From: Legionella taurinensis
GTDB lineage: Bacteria > Pseudomonadota > Gammaproteobacteria > Legionellales > Legionellaceae
Reading direction: 5' to 3'
Length of the DNA: 64,000 bases
Assembly (NCBI RefSeq): GCF_900452865.1
Contig: NZ_UGOZ01000001.1
Span: forward strand, 806,001 to 870,000
The notes under the pieces: model-generated
The model's input: the letters and a program-made list of their open reading frames with translations, nothing else
Database searches by the model: none
Told to the model about the DNA's origin: nothing
Program-made: the position numbers and the translations under genes
Shown: piece after piece, positions 50,290 through 60,062 of the stretch
Position numbering within the stretch: position 1 is the stretch's first letter
Layout of the letters: each line of letters opens with the position of its first letter

Positions 50290-51960
50290 ATGGCAGGTTA
50301 TAAGGGTTTAGGTAATGGTGCTACTGAAAGTATATTAGAGAACAATTTCTCTCATACACAAGTTGCTGCGGGCAATGACCTGAGTCAATCATTCAAATAT
50401 TGCATAGAAACAATCGATGATGACAACCAGCTTCTCGTCATTTTGACGCCCATCCATTTGATCCCTAATCAACAGGATATTGGCAGTGTACTCACGGGCC
50501 TTAGACAGCGCATTCCCGAGTTCCAAACTGGACAGCCCCGTTTTCATGTTCTCGCCGGTGTCGTCGGCAACGGCGTAACCGAACGCCACATTGTTAGCAT
50601 GTATGTGCCGCCCAATGGGGATATTCATTTTTTTGATCCTAAGGCAAGCGATCGGGAAAAATTTTTTTCGGATGAACTGATTGATCAGAAGTTCCGCTGG
50701 CGTCGGCTGTTTCCTGCTTTATGGAATTCCTTGTCGCCAAGACCGACGTCGTCCTTTACTCTGTCGGATGGGGAGGACATCAACAGGCCGGCAGTCCATT
50801 TCGCCTTAGGCACCCAATCGTTTTATGACGGGGTTTCCTGCGGTTATCACCATGCGGCGCAACTGTTGGCATTAAAAGGCCTCATCATGCAAAGCAAGCG
50901 TTTGACGGTTGACGCCTTACTGGACAAACTCCGCAATCCCGTTCATGAAAGCAGTGAGGCGCTGGAGAAAACCCCTTATGAATCACAGGCTACGAACCGC
51001 TTTTTGGCATTCATGAAGAAAGCCTGGCTTGACACCTACCTGCCGGATAAAATCGAAGAAGAGCGTGACCCCCTGCATTTTGGCCATTATTTTATGGGTT
51101 GGCCCTCTCAAAAAGGCACTTTCCGTAAAGTGGTGTACTTCCTCACACTGGGTTTCATATTTAATCCCTTAATCAACGTGATCAAGTTGCCGGAATTATT
51201 GGCCAATGGCGTATCGGAGTCGTTCAGTTTTCTTAAAAACAGTCTGATAGCCTGGGCCCCGACCCATCCGGCGACGCAGTTTTTTCGTAGCGGCCTGTTA
51301 TTAAGCACCATTGGCCTGCAGGGACTGTTCAAAGGCTTGTATTTTGCGATTCGCACGGTGACGTCTCCTGTTACCAGTTTTAAGGCAGCCTGGCGTGTTC
51401 ATCCCGCCCTGGGTATGTTAAGCGCTGTTGTCTCATTAACCGCTTATGCGTCTCTGTTGTACTTTGCCGCGCCGGTTGTGGTGCCTATGCTCATGGCAGC
51501 CAGCCCTGCCGCTGCCCCGGTTTTCAATGCGCTCGCTTACCCTCTGGTGCAGTTCGTTGGCTTGATGGGGGTGTCGCTAACCACAGGCACGGCCGCCGCC
51601 GGAACGTTAACACTAGGCGCTGCCATCGTTCAGGCCGGTCAAGGCTTACTGAATACCCTGGTTGATGGGGTGGAAAAGATCCTGACCGAAAAAGATGCAA
51701 CCCAAAACCCTGTCCAGGATGGGCACCTTCCGAGAGGCAGCAATGTCAACGATGCGTTTAAGAAAAAAGGGAATAAAAAAACAACCCCAAAGGAAACAGA
51801 AGACCATTTTGTGATTTTAAATCCTTCGACGCAACCTGACGACGGTAGGAAAGGATCTACTCCTTCCGATAGACAGAAGGTGCTTCAGTCTTCAACCCCC
51901 AACGACCTGGATGACGACTCTAGCGATCCGTCCCTGGGCTCCGGCTGGGTCTTTTCTTAA
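50290..51960 (+). CDS. putative CE-clan cysteine protease/deubiquitinase with membrane segments
   Basis: 556 aa. The N-terminal ~220 residues show the H-D-Q-C order of the ULP/YopJ (CE) clan: RHIVSMYVPPNGDIHFFDPKA gives H100 and D116, 16 apart as in Ulp1; TQSFYDGVSCGYHHAAQLL gives Q176 and C184 at a helix start. CE-clan effectors in Legionella and other pathogens cleave ubiquitin, SUMO or Atg8 chains, or acetylate hosts. Residues ~270-470 hold several hydrophobic segments (LSAVVSLTAYASLLYFAAPV and others), a membrane anchor. The tail is Asp/Ser-rich. Start ATG 50290, with GTG 50272 as alternative. PmrA-like box upstream. The fold call is from motifs only. Confidence 0.65.
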   Translation: MAGYKGLGNGATESILENNFSHTQVAAGNDLSQSFKYCIETIDDDNQLLVILTPIHLIPNQQDIGSVLTGLRQRIPEFQTGQPRFHVLAGVVGNGVTERHIVSMYVPPNGDIHFFDPKASDREKFFSDELIDQKFRWRRLFPALWNSLSPRPTSSFTLSDGEDINRPAVHFALGTQSFYDGVSCGYHHAAQLLALKGLIMQSKRLTVDALLDKLRNPVHESSEALEKTPYESQATNRFLAFMKKAWLDTYLPDKIEEERDPLHFGHYFMGWPSQKGTFRKVVYFLTLGFIFNPLINVIKLPELLANGVSESFSFLKNSLIAWAPTHPATQFFRSGLLLSTIGLQGLFKGLYFAIRTVTSPVTSFKAAWRVHPALGMLSAVVSLTAYASLLYFAAPVVVPMLMAASPAAAPVFNALAYPLVQFVGLMGVSLTTGTAAAGTLTLGAAIVQAGQGLLNTLVDGVEKILTEKDATQNPVQDGHLPRGSNVNDAFKKKGNKKTTPKETEDHFVILNPSTQPDDGRKGSTPSDRQKVLQSSTPNDLDDDSSDPSLGSGWVFS

Positions 51961-53917
51961 CCCGCTTTAGGTAAGCCGATAACGATTTTAACCAGCAGAG
52001 TGTTTGCTGATACCGTTTGCTTCGGTTGGCCAAAGGCTTTAATCGCAGCAATTCATACTCGCGGTAATACTGGCTGAGTTTAATCCGTGAGGCTGGCAAC
52101 TGCCGCCCCAACGCCCGCAATTGATCCTGTAATGTCGCGGGTGGGGCGACATCAATGCCCAGGGCTTTAAGTTGCTTTTTTAATCTTGCGTATTCACGCG
52201 CCATGGGATCACGGTACCGGTACTGCTGCCATTGATAAATGAGGCTGCCGATCAATAAAAAAGCGAGCAGAGAAGCGATAGACACCTTAAGCAGGGTTTG
52301 ACCGTCCCAATGGTTGAGACCAAGCTCTTTTAAGAATGCACGCTGGTTATCGTAATTATAAAAAAGCAGCCACCGCTCCCAGAAAAATTGCAGGGATTCG
52401 AGAAACAGCCCAGTCTGTGCAAGCCAGGGGAGCGATCCTTCCTGGGACCACTGCGAGGCGAGCGCGTTCCCCTGTTTGTCACGGATAGCCCGGTCAATCC
52501 GCTCAGGGGCAATGTAGAGTGTCGGATCCAGGCGCCGCCATCCTTTCCCTTCCTGCCAGTATTCAATCCAGGCATGGGCATCATTCTGCCGCACGGTCAG
52601 GTAGTGGGACATGGGATTCCATTGCCCGCCATGATAACCCACCACTACTCGGGAAGGGATCCCAACCGACCGCAGGATAAAGGCCACCGAACTGGCGTAA
52701 TATTCACAATACCCCCTGCGCTGTTCAAACCAGAAATAATCCATCTGATTAAAGCGCCTGGGATTGTTAACCGACAGGCTGTACCAGAACGGTTCGCTGT
52801 GAATGTACTGCTTCAGTTGATTGATAAAAGCTTCCGTATCACCCTGAACAGCCGTGAATTGCTGCTTCGCAAAGGCGCGCAAGCGCGGGTTGTTGGCAGG
52901 TGGTAAATACGTGTTTAATTGCTTGTCTCTGGGAGAAATAGGCAGATAAAAAGGTCTTTTCTCAACGACGGCGTAGGCAAACCGTTGATACACCTCGTGG
53001 TCGCCTGGCTGCACCAGCCCCAGTCCCGGGGCATACAGCAGGTTGGGGTTGGCGGCATAAGGGAAGTCCTGATAAAAAAGCCACTTTTTCTGATGCGGCT
53101 CAAGAAGGATCTGGTAGTCTGCGGTTTGTCCTTGAGGGATTTTTTCAAGGGGTGGAAAATAGGTGCTGTCGCGTTGGAGGGCAGTCCATCGCCAGCCATC
53201 GTAGTGACTGAGCACAATGCCGCGCCAGTAAAGAGTCGGCAAGAAAGTCGGTTTAAACGTCACCCGCATCACGATGGAATCATCGTTAAAAAGATCATTC
53301 ATTTTGTCAAGGCTCAGTTCCTCATTAAATCCCAATTGTCCCCGTGACAGAGAAGGCACTTGCCAGAGGGGATTGGTTAATCGCGGAAAAAGATAAAACA
53401 CCACCAACGTAATCGGAATCGCTAACAGCATGTGCCTGACAATCAGTTTGCCGCCTGAAAACCAGGGTGTTTCAGGCGCAAAGAGTTTAAGCATCAACAA
53501 CAGATTGGCAAACACAGCAAGAAGAAGGTAAATAAAAATCCATAACTCCTGGTAAACGATGAGGTTCGTCAGGATTAAATAGAAGTTACAGAGAATGATG
53601 ACGCGTAAATCGCGCAGGTTTTGCAGTTCCAGACTCTTTAAGGCCACAAAAAGCAGTAAGAAGCCAATAAAAAATTGCCCTGACCACACGGTACCGTATT
53701 GCCAGAATAACAAGGCAAGGCACAGCGCAATCAAACCGAGTCTTATTCCGCTTGACGGCAATGGCACCGGATAATAGCTCACCAGCAGGCGGTAGCCGAT
53801 TGCGCTTAAGATCATCAGCGACAACAATACCGGCATGTTCATTCCATGCGGTAAATAAGAGAACATCATCACCAGAAGCGCCAGACGCAGCGCGGGTGTG
53901 TGCGTGGTTAACTTCAT
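51920..53917 (-). CDS. TgpA-type transglutaminase-like membrane protein (DUF3488)
   Basis: 665 aa. Five to six N-terminal hydrophobic helices (to ~residue 190), a periplasmic transglutaminase-like domain with Cys in RRGYCEYYASSVAFILRSVGIP, His in NDAHAWIEYW and Asp in WRRLDPTLY, then one more membrane helix (~545) and a cytoplasmic tail. Last gene of the moxR-DUF58-tgpA operon; ATG 53917 overlaps the DUF58 stop (TGATG). Its 3' end overlaps the convergent protease-candidate gene by 41 bases, both ends being coding. Confidence 0.9.
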   Translation of the reverse strand: MKLTTHTPALRLALLVMMFSYLPHGMNMPVLLSLMILSAIGYRLLVSYYPVPLPSSGIRLGLIALCLALLFWQYGTVWSGQFFIGFLLLFVALKSLELQNLRDLRVIILCNFYLILTNLIVYQELWIFIYLLLAVFANLLLMLKLFAPETPWFSGGKLIVRHMLLAIPITLVVFYLFPRLTNPLWQVPSLSRGQLGFNEELSLDKMNDLFNDDSIVMRVTFKPTFLPTLYWRGIVLSHYDGWRWTALQRDSTYFPPLEKIPQGQTADYQILLEPHQKKWLFYQDFPYAANPNLLYAPGLGLVQPGDHEVYQRFAYAVVEKRPFYLPISPRDKQLNTYLPPANNPRLRAFAKQQFTAVQGDTEAFINQLKQYIHSEPFWYSLSVNNPRRFNQMDYFWFEQRRGYCEYYASSVAFILRSVGIPSRVVVGYHGGQWNPMSHYLTVRQNDAHAWIEYWQEGKGWRRLDPTLYIAPERIDRAIRDKQGNALASQWSQEGSLPWLAQTGLFLESLQFFWERWLLFYNYDNQRAFLKELGLNHWDGQTLLKVSIASLLAFLLIGSLIYQWQQYRYRDPMAREYARLKKQLKALGIDVAPPATLQDQLRALGRQLPASRIKLSQYYREYELLRLKPLANRSKRYQQTLCWLKSLSAYLKRVKKRPSRSPGTDR

Positions 53918-54870
53918 CAGTAAGCTGCCAATTGGCGTAAACACTGCTTTAAATGATTAGCACCCTGAGAGAAGGCGGTGCGAATCCCCCTTAATTCAAG
54001 CCCATACACCAACCCCCGCTGCTCGGCCTCAATCAGCCAATAACTGACATGCTGTAATTTCTGTTCAATGTCCATGGCTGGCAGGTCATCGAGTTTAAAT
54101 AACCAAAAGCGGCCTTCCGGATTGCTCATCGTTTTGAGATACCAACCCTGACCTCGAGCGGCAATTTTCCAGGCGATACGATTAACCTGAACCCAGGGAT
54201 TACTCACCGGCCTTAAATTTTCCAGATCCTCAATGCCTGCCTGGCTTATTTTATTACTGCCTTCCTCGCTTGAGACGGCTTTCGGCCAGAAACCGGGCGA
54301 CACGGGCTCGGGGTAAACAGAATAGGTTTTGTCAAAAAAAACATAGCCCCAGGTTCGAAAGAGACCAAAGGGGAAAACACTATAAAATTGGATGGGCGGC
54401 AGCGTAAAACAACCGCGCCTTTCGCTCGGCAGATAAAGCGTTAATTCCTTCCCTTCTTCCGGCAGGCAATCGATGGGTTGGGGTGTCTTATGAGGTGGGC
54501 CGAAGTGTAAACTGAAGCGCTGTCCATGAACGCTTTTAACAAAGAGCCGCACGGCCACGGGTGAGCCTCTGGGTACATCCATAATCTCTGTGCTGGTAAT
54601 GGTCAATCCTTTGAGGTTGGCATGGGTGGCCCAGGCACTGATCATGCCGATAATCGCTAAAAAAAACGTAAATAAAAAAATGACACTGATTTGGTAATTG
54701 ATGGCGCAAAGAAACAAGGTCAACAACACGGCCCCATAGGCCCAGCCAAAACCAGAGGGTAGAATGTAGAGGTTGGCGTTTTCCAATCGTTGCGGCTCGC
54801 CTGGGGCATTGCGCCGTTTTGCCCATTGAAACCAATAGTGTTTGATGCGATCGGTCAGGAGCGTGTTCAA
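53917..54870 (-). CDS. DUF58 protein
   Basis: 317 aa. Two N-terminal hydrophobic helices (GWAYGAVLLTLFLCAINYQ and SVIFLFTFFLAIIGMISAW), a beta-sandwich region (RRGCFTLPPIQFYSVFPFGLFR), then the DUF58 core NRIAWKIAARGQGWYLK. Works with a MoxR ATPase, probably as an adaptor or chaperone partner. Coupled to moxR by a 4-base overlap and to tgpA by TGATG. Confidence 0.9.
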   Translation of the reverse strand: MNTLLTDRIKHYWFQWAKRRNAPGEPQRLENANLYILPSGFGWAYGAVLLTLFLCAINYQISVIFLFTFFLAIIGMISAWATHANLKGLTITSTEIMDVPRGSPVAVRLFVKSVHGQRFSLHFGPPHKTPQPIDCLPEEGKELTLYLPSERRGCFTLPPIQFYSVFPFGLFRTWGYVFFDKTYSVYPEPVSPGFWPKAVSSEEGSNKISQAGIEDLENLRPVSNPWVQVNRIAWKIAARGQGWYLKTMSNPEGRFWLFKLDDLPAMDIEQKLQHVSYWLIEAEQRGLVYGLELRGIRTAFSQGANHLKQCLRQLAAY

Positions 54871-55766
54871 AGCGGAACCTCAACGTGATTAAGTAACATC
54901 TCGGCTGGAGAATGCTGGATATGGGCTTGTTTAATCACCAGTCGATGATTGACTACCGCGGGCATCACCGCCTGCACATCGTCCGGGCGGACAAAATCGC
55001 GCTCCTCGGTTCGGGCATAGGCTTTAGCCGCCCGTACAAGCGCCATGCCCGCTCGCGGGCTTAAACCATGATTAAACCAGCCCTGATGGCGGCTGGCGGC
55101 CAGAATGTTCTGGATGTAGTCCAACACGGTGTCGGCGACGTGTACTTGAAGGCTTTGTTGCTGCCAGGTCAGAAGCTGTTCAATGCTACTGACTGGCGGC
55201 TGTTCAAAAATTTTACCATTTTCTGGCAGTTTCAGCAGTTGCCGTTCGGCCTCAGGAGGAGGGTAGCCGATGCTTAAGCACATCAGGAAACGATCCAGCT
55301 GGGATTCCGGCAGAAAATAGGTCCCGGTCTGATGGGATGGATTTTGGGTGGCAATCACAAAAAAAGGTTCCGGCAGGGGGTGCGTGCCATTTTCTGTGGT
55401 TACCTGGCGTTCCTCCATGGCTTCAAGCAGAGCGCTCTGGGTTCGTGGCGTTGCACGATTCACTTCATCGGCAAGGATGAGCTGTGAAAAAATCGGGCCG
55501 GCATGGAAGCGAAACTGCTGCGTCGTTGCGTCAAAAATGGACACACCGATTAAATCACTGGGCAACAGGTCGCTGGTAAACTGAATGCGGCGGTATTGCA
55601 TGCCGGTAAAGTGGGCCAGGGCATGGCTGAATGTGGTTTTGCCCATGCCCGGTATGTCTTCAAGAAGCAAATGCCCATTGGCAAGCAGGCAGCTTATCCC
55701 CAACCGAATCACCTCTTCTTTTCCGTAAAGGGCTTGGCTAAGTGCTTGTTCTAATTCTTTAATCAT
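54867..55766 (-). CDS. MoxR-family AAA+ ATPase
   Basis: 299 aa. Walker A in EDIPGMGKTTFSHAL, Walker B and sensor region in LILADEVNRATPRTQSALLEAMEE, sensor 1 in FFVIATQNP, arginine finger region in FLPESQLDRFLM and the C-terminal SPRAGMALVRAAKAYA. First gene of the three-gene operon; acts as a chaperone-like ATPase with DUF58. Start ATG 55766 or 55778; a TATACT -10-like sequence lies at 55797-55802 (minus strand). Confidence 0.93.
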   Translation of the reverse strand: MIKELEQALSQALYGKEEVIRLGISCLLANGHLLLEDIPGMGKTTFSHALAHFTGMQYRRIQFTSDLLPSDLIGVSIFDATTQQFRFHAGPIFSQLILADEVNRATPRTQSALLEAMEERQVTTENGTHPLPEPFFVIATQNPSHQTGTYFLPESQLDRFLMCLSIGYPPPEAERQLLKLPENGKIFEQPPVSSIEQLLTWQQQSLQVHVADTVLDYIQNILAASRHQGWFNHGLSPRAGMALVRAAKAYARTEERDFVRPDDVQAVMPAVVNHRLVIKQAHIQHSPAEMLLNHVEVPL

Positions 55767-55951
55767 AGAGAAAATCATCCTGATTTCTTTACTACTAGTA
55801 TAGAAAGACTTACTGGGCTTTACAGCCTTGGGGTGCGTAAAAAGTTTCAAAACAAGGCTGGCCAGTGTCTATACTAATAAGAATAAAAGGGTTTATTACC
55901 GGCAACTCGACAGGACGTTATGGAGAAAAGAGCAGCGTTTAATCATCTGGC

Positions 55952-58303
55952 ATGCGTGCGGAAGGTCAGTCTATCGTGTCAAGAAATATTCTGAGAGCGC
56001 AGGTCAAGTTGCTTTATGATCAAATCCCCGTGGCCTTGTTCGGAGAATGCCTGGCGGTTACCTCCATTTGTGTTGCTTTATGGACTGTCTTTGACCAACG
56101 GGTGTTGATCGGTTGGCTGCTTTACATGTTCATTGCATCGGCCACCTGGCGGGGTTACATTGTCTGGCGTTACCGGCACCATTACGAAGCACGGAGCCAG
56201 AAAGCCTGGCTTACTCTGTTTGTGATTGGGGTATTGATTTCAAGCCTTGGCTGGGGATTTGCCGCCGGCGTTTTCATTCCGGTTGACAGTGTGTTTCAAC
56301 AGAATTTCGTGGTGATCGTGCTGTTGGGTATTACGGCCTCGGCCAGTTCGTATTATTCCCCCATTCGCTCCGTGTACATTGCTTTCCTGTTACCGGCTGT
56401 TCTACCTTATGCGTTTTGGCTTTTTGCCCAGGGCGGGGATAATATTCTTCTCGGCTATTGCGTGTTTCTTTATATTTTCGTGATGCTTGGGTCCTCTCAC
56501 TACTTGAATTCACTGGTGGTGTCCTCGCTGGAATTGCGTTTAACCAACATTGATTTGGGTTTTAATAACCAGCTTCTGGAAAAAAAGGTGGCGGAGCGTA
56601 CTAATGCACTGGAAAAATCCTTTGATATCCTGCGTGCCAGCCTTGAATCGAGCGAATTTGGTGTGCTGGTGGTCGATAATCATGGCCATATTGAGTATTT
56701 TAACCAGACTTTTCTGGACATGTGGGAAATCCCTCAGGACGTCATCACGGGTTACACTTACCAGGATATCAGCCAGCATATTTTATCCAAACTGGAAAAC
56801 CCGGACTCCTATGCCCGAAAAATGCAGCATTTACATGAGCAGTCAGCGCATGAGTGGATCGATGAGTTGACCTGCAAGGACGGTAAATTTTTTGAGCTCT
56901 ATGTCAAGCCGCATGGCGCGGACAAGGGCAAGGCCGGGCATATCTGGCAGTATCGTGACATCAGTGAGCGAAAACAGATGGAGCATCAACTGGCCTATCA
57001 GGCTAACCATGACCTCCTGACTAGCCTCCCGAACCGCACGCTGCTCTATGATCGCATCGAGCAGGGGATTGTTTACGCGCAACGTTTTCAAAATCATTTA
57101 ACACTGTTATTCCTTGATGTGGATAATTTTAAAATCATCAATGACTCACTGGGTCATAATGCCGGCGATCAATTGTTGCAGGAGGTTGCTGCCCGTTTAA
57201 AGGAGTGTGTGCGTAAAAGCGATACAGTATCCCGCTTTGGCGGCGATGAATTTGTAATCTTGTTCATGAACAGCCGCAGGGAAGACATCACCGTGCTTGC
57301 TGATCATATTCTCAATAAAGTGACGCAGCCGATTAAACTCAGTGGCCATGACATCGTTGTCACCACGAGCATTGGCATCAGCACTTACCCTCATCACGGC
57401 AAGGATGCCACGACACTGCTGAAAAACGCGGACATGGCCATGTACTTTGCCAAGCGTCAGGGGAGAAATAATTACCAGTTGTACGATGAAGAAATCAATT
57501 ACCAATCGCAGAAGAAACTCGAAATTCAAAGCCAGATTCGCAATGCAATAAAAAACAAAGAATTTTTCATGCTTTATCAACCGATTATCCATATTGAAAC
57601 CGGCGAAATCTGTGCCGTGGAGGCCCTGATGCGCTGGCAGCACCCCGATTTCGGCCTCCTGTTACCCAATGATTTTATTATTGCCGCCGAAGAATGCGGA
57701 TTAATTGTTCCCCTGGGCGAATGGGGGATTAGGACGGCCTGCCTGCAGAATGCCGCCTGGCAAAAAATGGGGCTGCCACCTATCCGCATCGCCGTGAACG
57801 TGTCCGGCGTGCAGGTCAAGCGCGAGGGGTTTATCGATACGCTGGAGGATATCCTTAAACAATCCAGAATGGACCCGGGTTATCTCGAAATCGAATTGAC
57901 TGAGAGCACGCTCATGGACAACACCAAGAAAATCATTTCCCTGTTACTGAAACTGGATTCCATTGGTATTGATTTTGTCATTGATGATTTTGGTACCGGG
58001 TATTCCAGCTTGAATTACCTGAAAAAATTCCCGGTAAACAAGCTTAAGATTGACCAATGCTTTGTTCGTGATTGCACCAAGGACAGCAATGATGCGTCCA
58101 TCGTCGAGGCGATTATTGCCATGGGGCATGGGTTGAAGTTGAAAGTGATTGCCGAAGGGGTCGAAAACAAGGAACAATTGCAACTGCTTAAAGATCTCGG
58201 CTGTGATCAGGGGCAAGGCTATTATTTTGCCGAACCCCTGACGGCCGATGATTTTGCCGATCTGCTTCGCCAGAATACCCTGCGCGCGATTGCATCGCGC
58301 TAG
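55952..58303 (+). CDS. membrane PAS-GGDEF-EAL protein, intact motifs
   Basis: 783 aa. N-terminal sensor of about six to seven hydrophobic helices (residues ~25-200), a coiled linker (LLEKKVAERTNALEKSFD), a PAS domain (~220-345), GGDEF domain with intact FGGDEF (G430-F434), and EAL domain with intact EAL (E557-L559), DDFGTGYSS and KIDQCFV. Likely both makes and breaks c-di-GMP. ATG 55952 lacks a ribosome-binding site; GTG 55976 with GGAAGG ten bases upstream is a credible alternative start. Convergent with the malic enzyme gene, 3 bases apart. Confidence 0.93.
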   Translation: MRAEGQSIVSRNILRAQVKLLYDQIPVALFGECLAVTSICVALWTVFDQRVLIGWLLYMFIASATWRGYIVWRYRHHYEARSQKAWLTLFVIGVLISSLGWGFAAGVFIPVDSVFQQNFVVIVLLGITASASSYYSPIRSVYIAFLLPAVLPYAFWLFAQGGDNILLGYCVFLYIFVMLGSSHYLNSLVVSSLELRLTNIDLGFNNQLLEKKVAERTNALEKSFDILRASLESSEFGVLVVDNHGHIEYFNQTFLDMWEIPQDVITGYTYQDISQHILSKLENPDSYARKMQHLHEQSAHEWIDELTCKDGKFFELYVKPHGADKGKAGHIWQYRDISERKQMEHQLAYQANHDLLTSLPNRTLLYDRIEQGIVYAQRFQNHLTLLFLDVDNFKIINDSLGHNAGDQLLQEVAARLKECVRKSDTVSRFGGDEFVILFMNSRREDITVLADHILNKVTQPIKLSGHDIVVTTSIGISTYPHHGKDATTLLKNADMAMYFAKRQGRNNYQLYDEEINYQSQKKLEIQSQIRNAIKNKEFFMLYQPIIHIETGEICAVEALMRWQHPDFGLLLPNDFIIAAEECGLIVPLGEWGIRTACLQNAAWQKMGLPPIRIAVNVSGVQVKREGFIDTLEDILKQSRMDPGYLEIELTESTLMDNTKKIISLLLKLDSIGIDFVIDDFGTGYSSLNYLKKFPVNKLKIDQCFVRDCTKDSNDASIVEAIIAMGHGLKLKVIAEGVENKEQLQLLKDLGCDQGQGYYFAEPLTADDFADLLRQNTLRAIASR

Positions 58304-58306
58304 GGT

Positions 58307-60016
58307 TTAATAGGGCTTGCGGTAGGGGACATACAGCGGTTCCCAGATGTGAGCGCGAATGCATTTTTCAATGTCAGCCTCGGTTTTATAATCCGCCAGT
58401 TCACTTTTAACTGCCTCTTTAGCCACTGCCAGAGCCACCCGGTATGACACTTCCCGCACGTCGTCAAGCGGGGGCAGCAGATTGGCATTTGGGTTTTGCA
58501 GGGCTGGCGAGCAGCTGGCTAAGGCTTTGGCGGCGGCCATGAACATTTTGTCCGTGACCCGTCTTGCCTGAACGGCAATCAAACCAAGCCCCATGCCTGG
58601 GAAAATATAGACATTGTTGGTCTGATCAATACGGAAATCCTGGCCGCGGCGTTTGATGACGCCAAAAGGACTGCCTGTACCAATCACGGCGCGATCGTCA
58701 GTCCATTGGATTAAATCCTGAGGAATCGCTTCACTGCGTGAAATCGGGTTGGAGAGCGGCATAATAATCGGACGCTCCACGTGAGCGGCCATTTCCCGAA
58801 TCAACTCTTCAGTAAAGAGATTGGGCTGGCCGGAAACCCCCAGCAGAGCATTGGGATGCAAGTTGCGAATCACGTCTTTCAGGCTGATTTCCGCATTGTT
58901 TTCGCATTGCCAGCCTGAAATGGCGGCGCGGGGTTTTAACAGTTGCTGTTGGAAGGGAAGGAGGCCGGTCATGCCCTCGAGCAGCAACCCGTTTCGATCA
59001 ATCATGTAAATCTGCGAACGCGCCTGTGCTTCCGAAATGCCGTCTTCGACCATGGCATGCACAATCAGTTCGGCAATACCGCAACCGGCAGATCCGGCGC
59101 CGACAATGACAATGCGTTGTTCACTTAAGCGGATACCGGTCACCTGAACGGCAGCAAACAAGGTGCCTGTGGCGACGGCGGCTGTTCCTTGAATGTCGTC
59201 ATTGAAGGTGCACAGCTGATCGCGGTAGGTATTGAGCAAACGGGTCGCGTTTTGCAGGGCAAAATCCTCCCATTGCAGAAGAATATGGGGAAAGCGTTTT
59301 TTCAAGGCCTGAACAAAACGATCAACAAAGTCATCGTATTCCTGATCACGAACCCGTTCATGCCGCCAGCCCATGTACAGGGGATCCTGCAGCAAATCGC
59401 TGTTGTTTGTTCCGGTATCCAGCAACACTGGCAAGGTGGACGCAGGATGAATGCCTGCGCAGGCGCAATACAGGGCCAGCTTGCCAATGGGAATGCCCAT
59501 TCCGCCTGCGCCCTGATCCCCAAGACCCAGGATGCGTTCGCCATCAGAGACCACGATGGCTTTGACATTATCAAAGCGAGGGTTGGCAAGAATCATGTCG
59601 ATTTTGTCGCGGTAGGGGTAGGAAATGAACAAGCCGCGCGGGCGACGATAAATATGACTGAATCGTTGACAGGCGGAGCCCACGACCGGCGTGTAGACAA
59701 TGGGCATGATTTCAGTGATGTGTTCACAAAGTAAACTATAAAACAGTGTTTCGTTCGAGTCCTGAAGATCACGCATGTAGATGTATTTTTCCAATTCACT
59801 GCTTTTGCTTTTAAAGGCTTCATAGGAACGGGCGCGCTGCTGGGCGAGGTTACTTTCCTCAGGGGGCAACAGGCCGAATAATTTAAAATCCACCCGTTCC
59901 TGGTTGCTGAAACCGGAGCCTTTATTCAGAATGGGGTTGGTTATCAGGGCGAAGTCCGTCGTTTTGACTTCGTAATAGATTTGCCCGTTGTCATCCGTTA
60001 ATTGTTTATAATCCAT
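58307..60016 (-). CDS. NAD-dependent malic enzyme
   Basis: 569 aa. Oxidatively decarboxylates malate to pyruvate. Signatures: MPIVYTPVVGSACQRFS, RPRGLFIS, VVSDGERILGLGDQGAGGMGIPIGK with the catalytic region, LLDTGTNN, FNDDIQGTAAVATGT and the NAD-binding IVIVGAGSAGCGIAELI. Length matches the large NAD form (SfcA/MaeA). GGGAGAA precedes ATG 60016. Confidence 0.95.
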   Translation of the reverse strand: MDYKQLTDDNGQIYYEVKTTDFALITNPILNKGSGFSNQERVDFKLFGLLPPEESNLAQQRARSYEAFKSKSSELEKYIYMRDLQDSNETLFYSLLCEHITEIMPIVYTPVVGSACQRFSHIYRRPRGLFISYPYRDKIDMILANPRFDNVKAIVVSDGERILGLGDQGAGGMGIPIGKLALYCACAGIHPASTLPVLLDTGTNNSDLLQDPLYMGWRHERVRDQEYDDFVDRFVQALKKRFPHILLQWEDFALQNATRLLNTYRDQLCTFNDDIQGTAAVATGTLFAAVQVTGIRLSEQRIVIVGAGSAGCGIAELIVHAMVEDGISEAQARSQIYMIDRNGLLLEGMTGLLPFQQQLLKPRAAISGWQCENNAEISLKDVIRNLHPNALLGVSGQPNLFTEELIREMAAHVERPIIMPLSNPISRSEAIPQDLIQWTDDRAVIGTGSPFGVIKRRGQDFRIDQTNNVYIFPGMGLGLIAVQARRVTDKMFMAAAKALASCSPALQNPNANLLPPLDDVREVSYRVALAVAKEAVKSELADYKTEADIEKCIRAHIWEPLYVPYRKPY

Positions 60017-60062
60017 CGAGTTCTCCCTGAATAATGGCTTATCTTAAGTCTAGAGTTAAATG

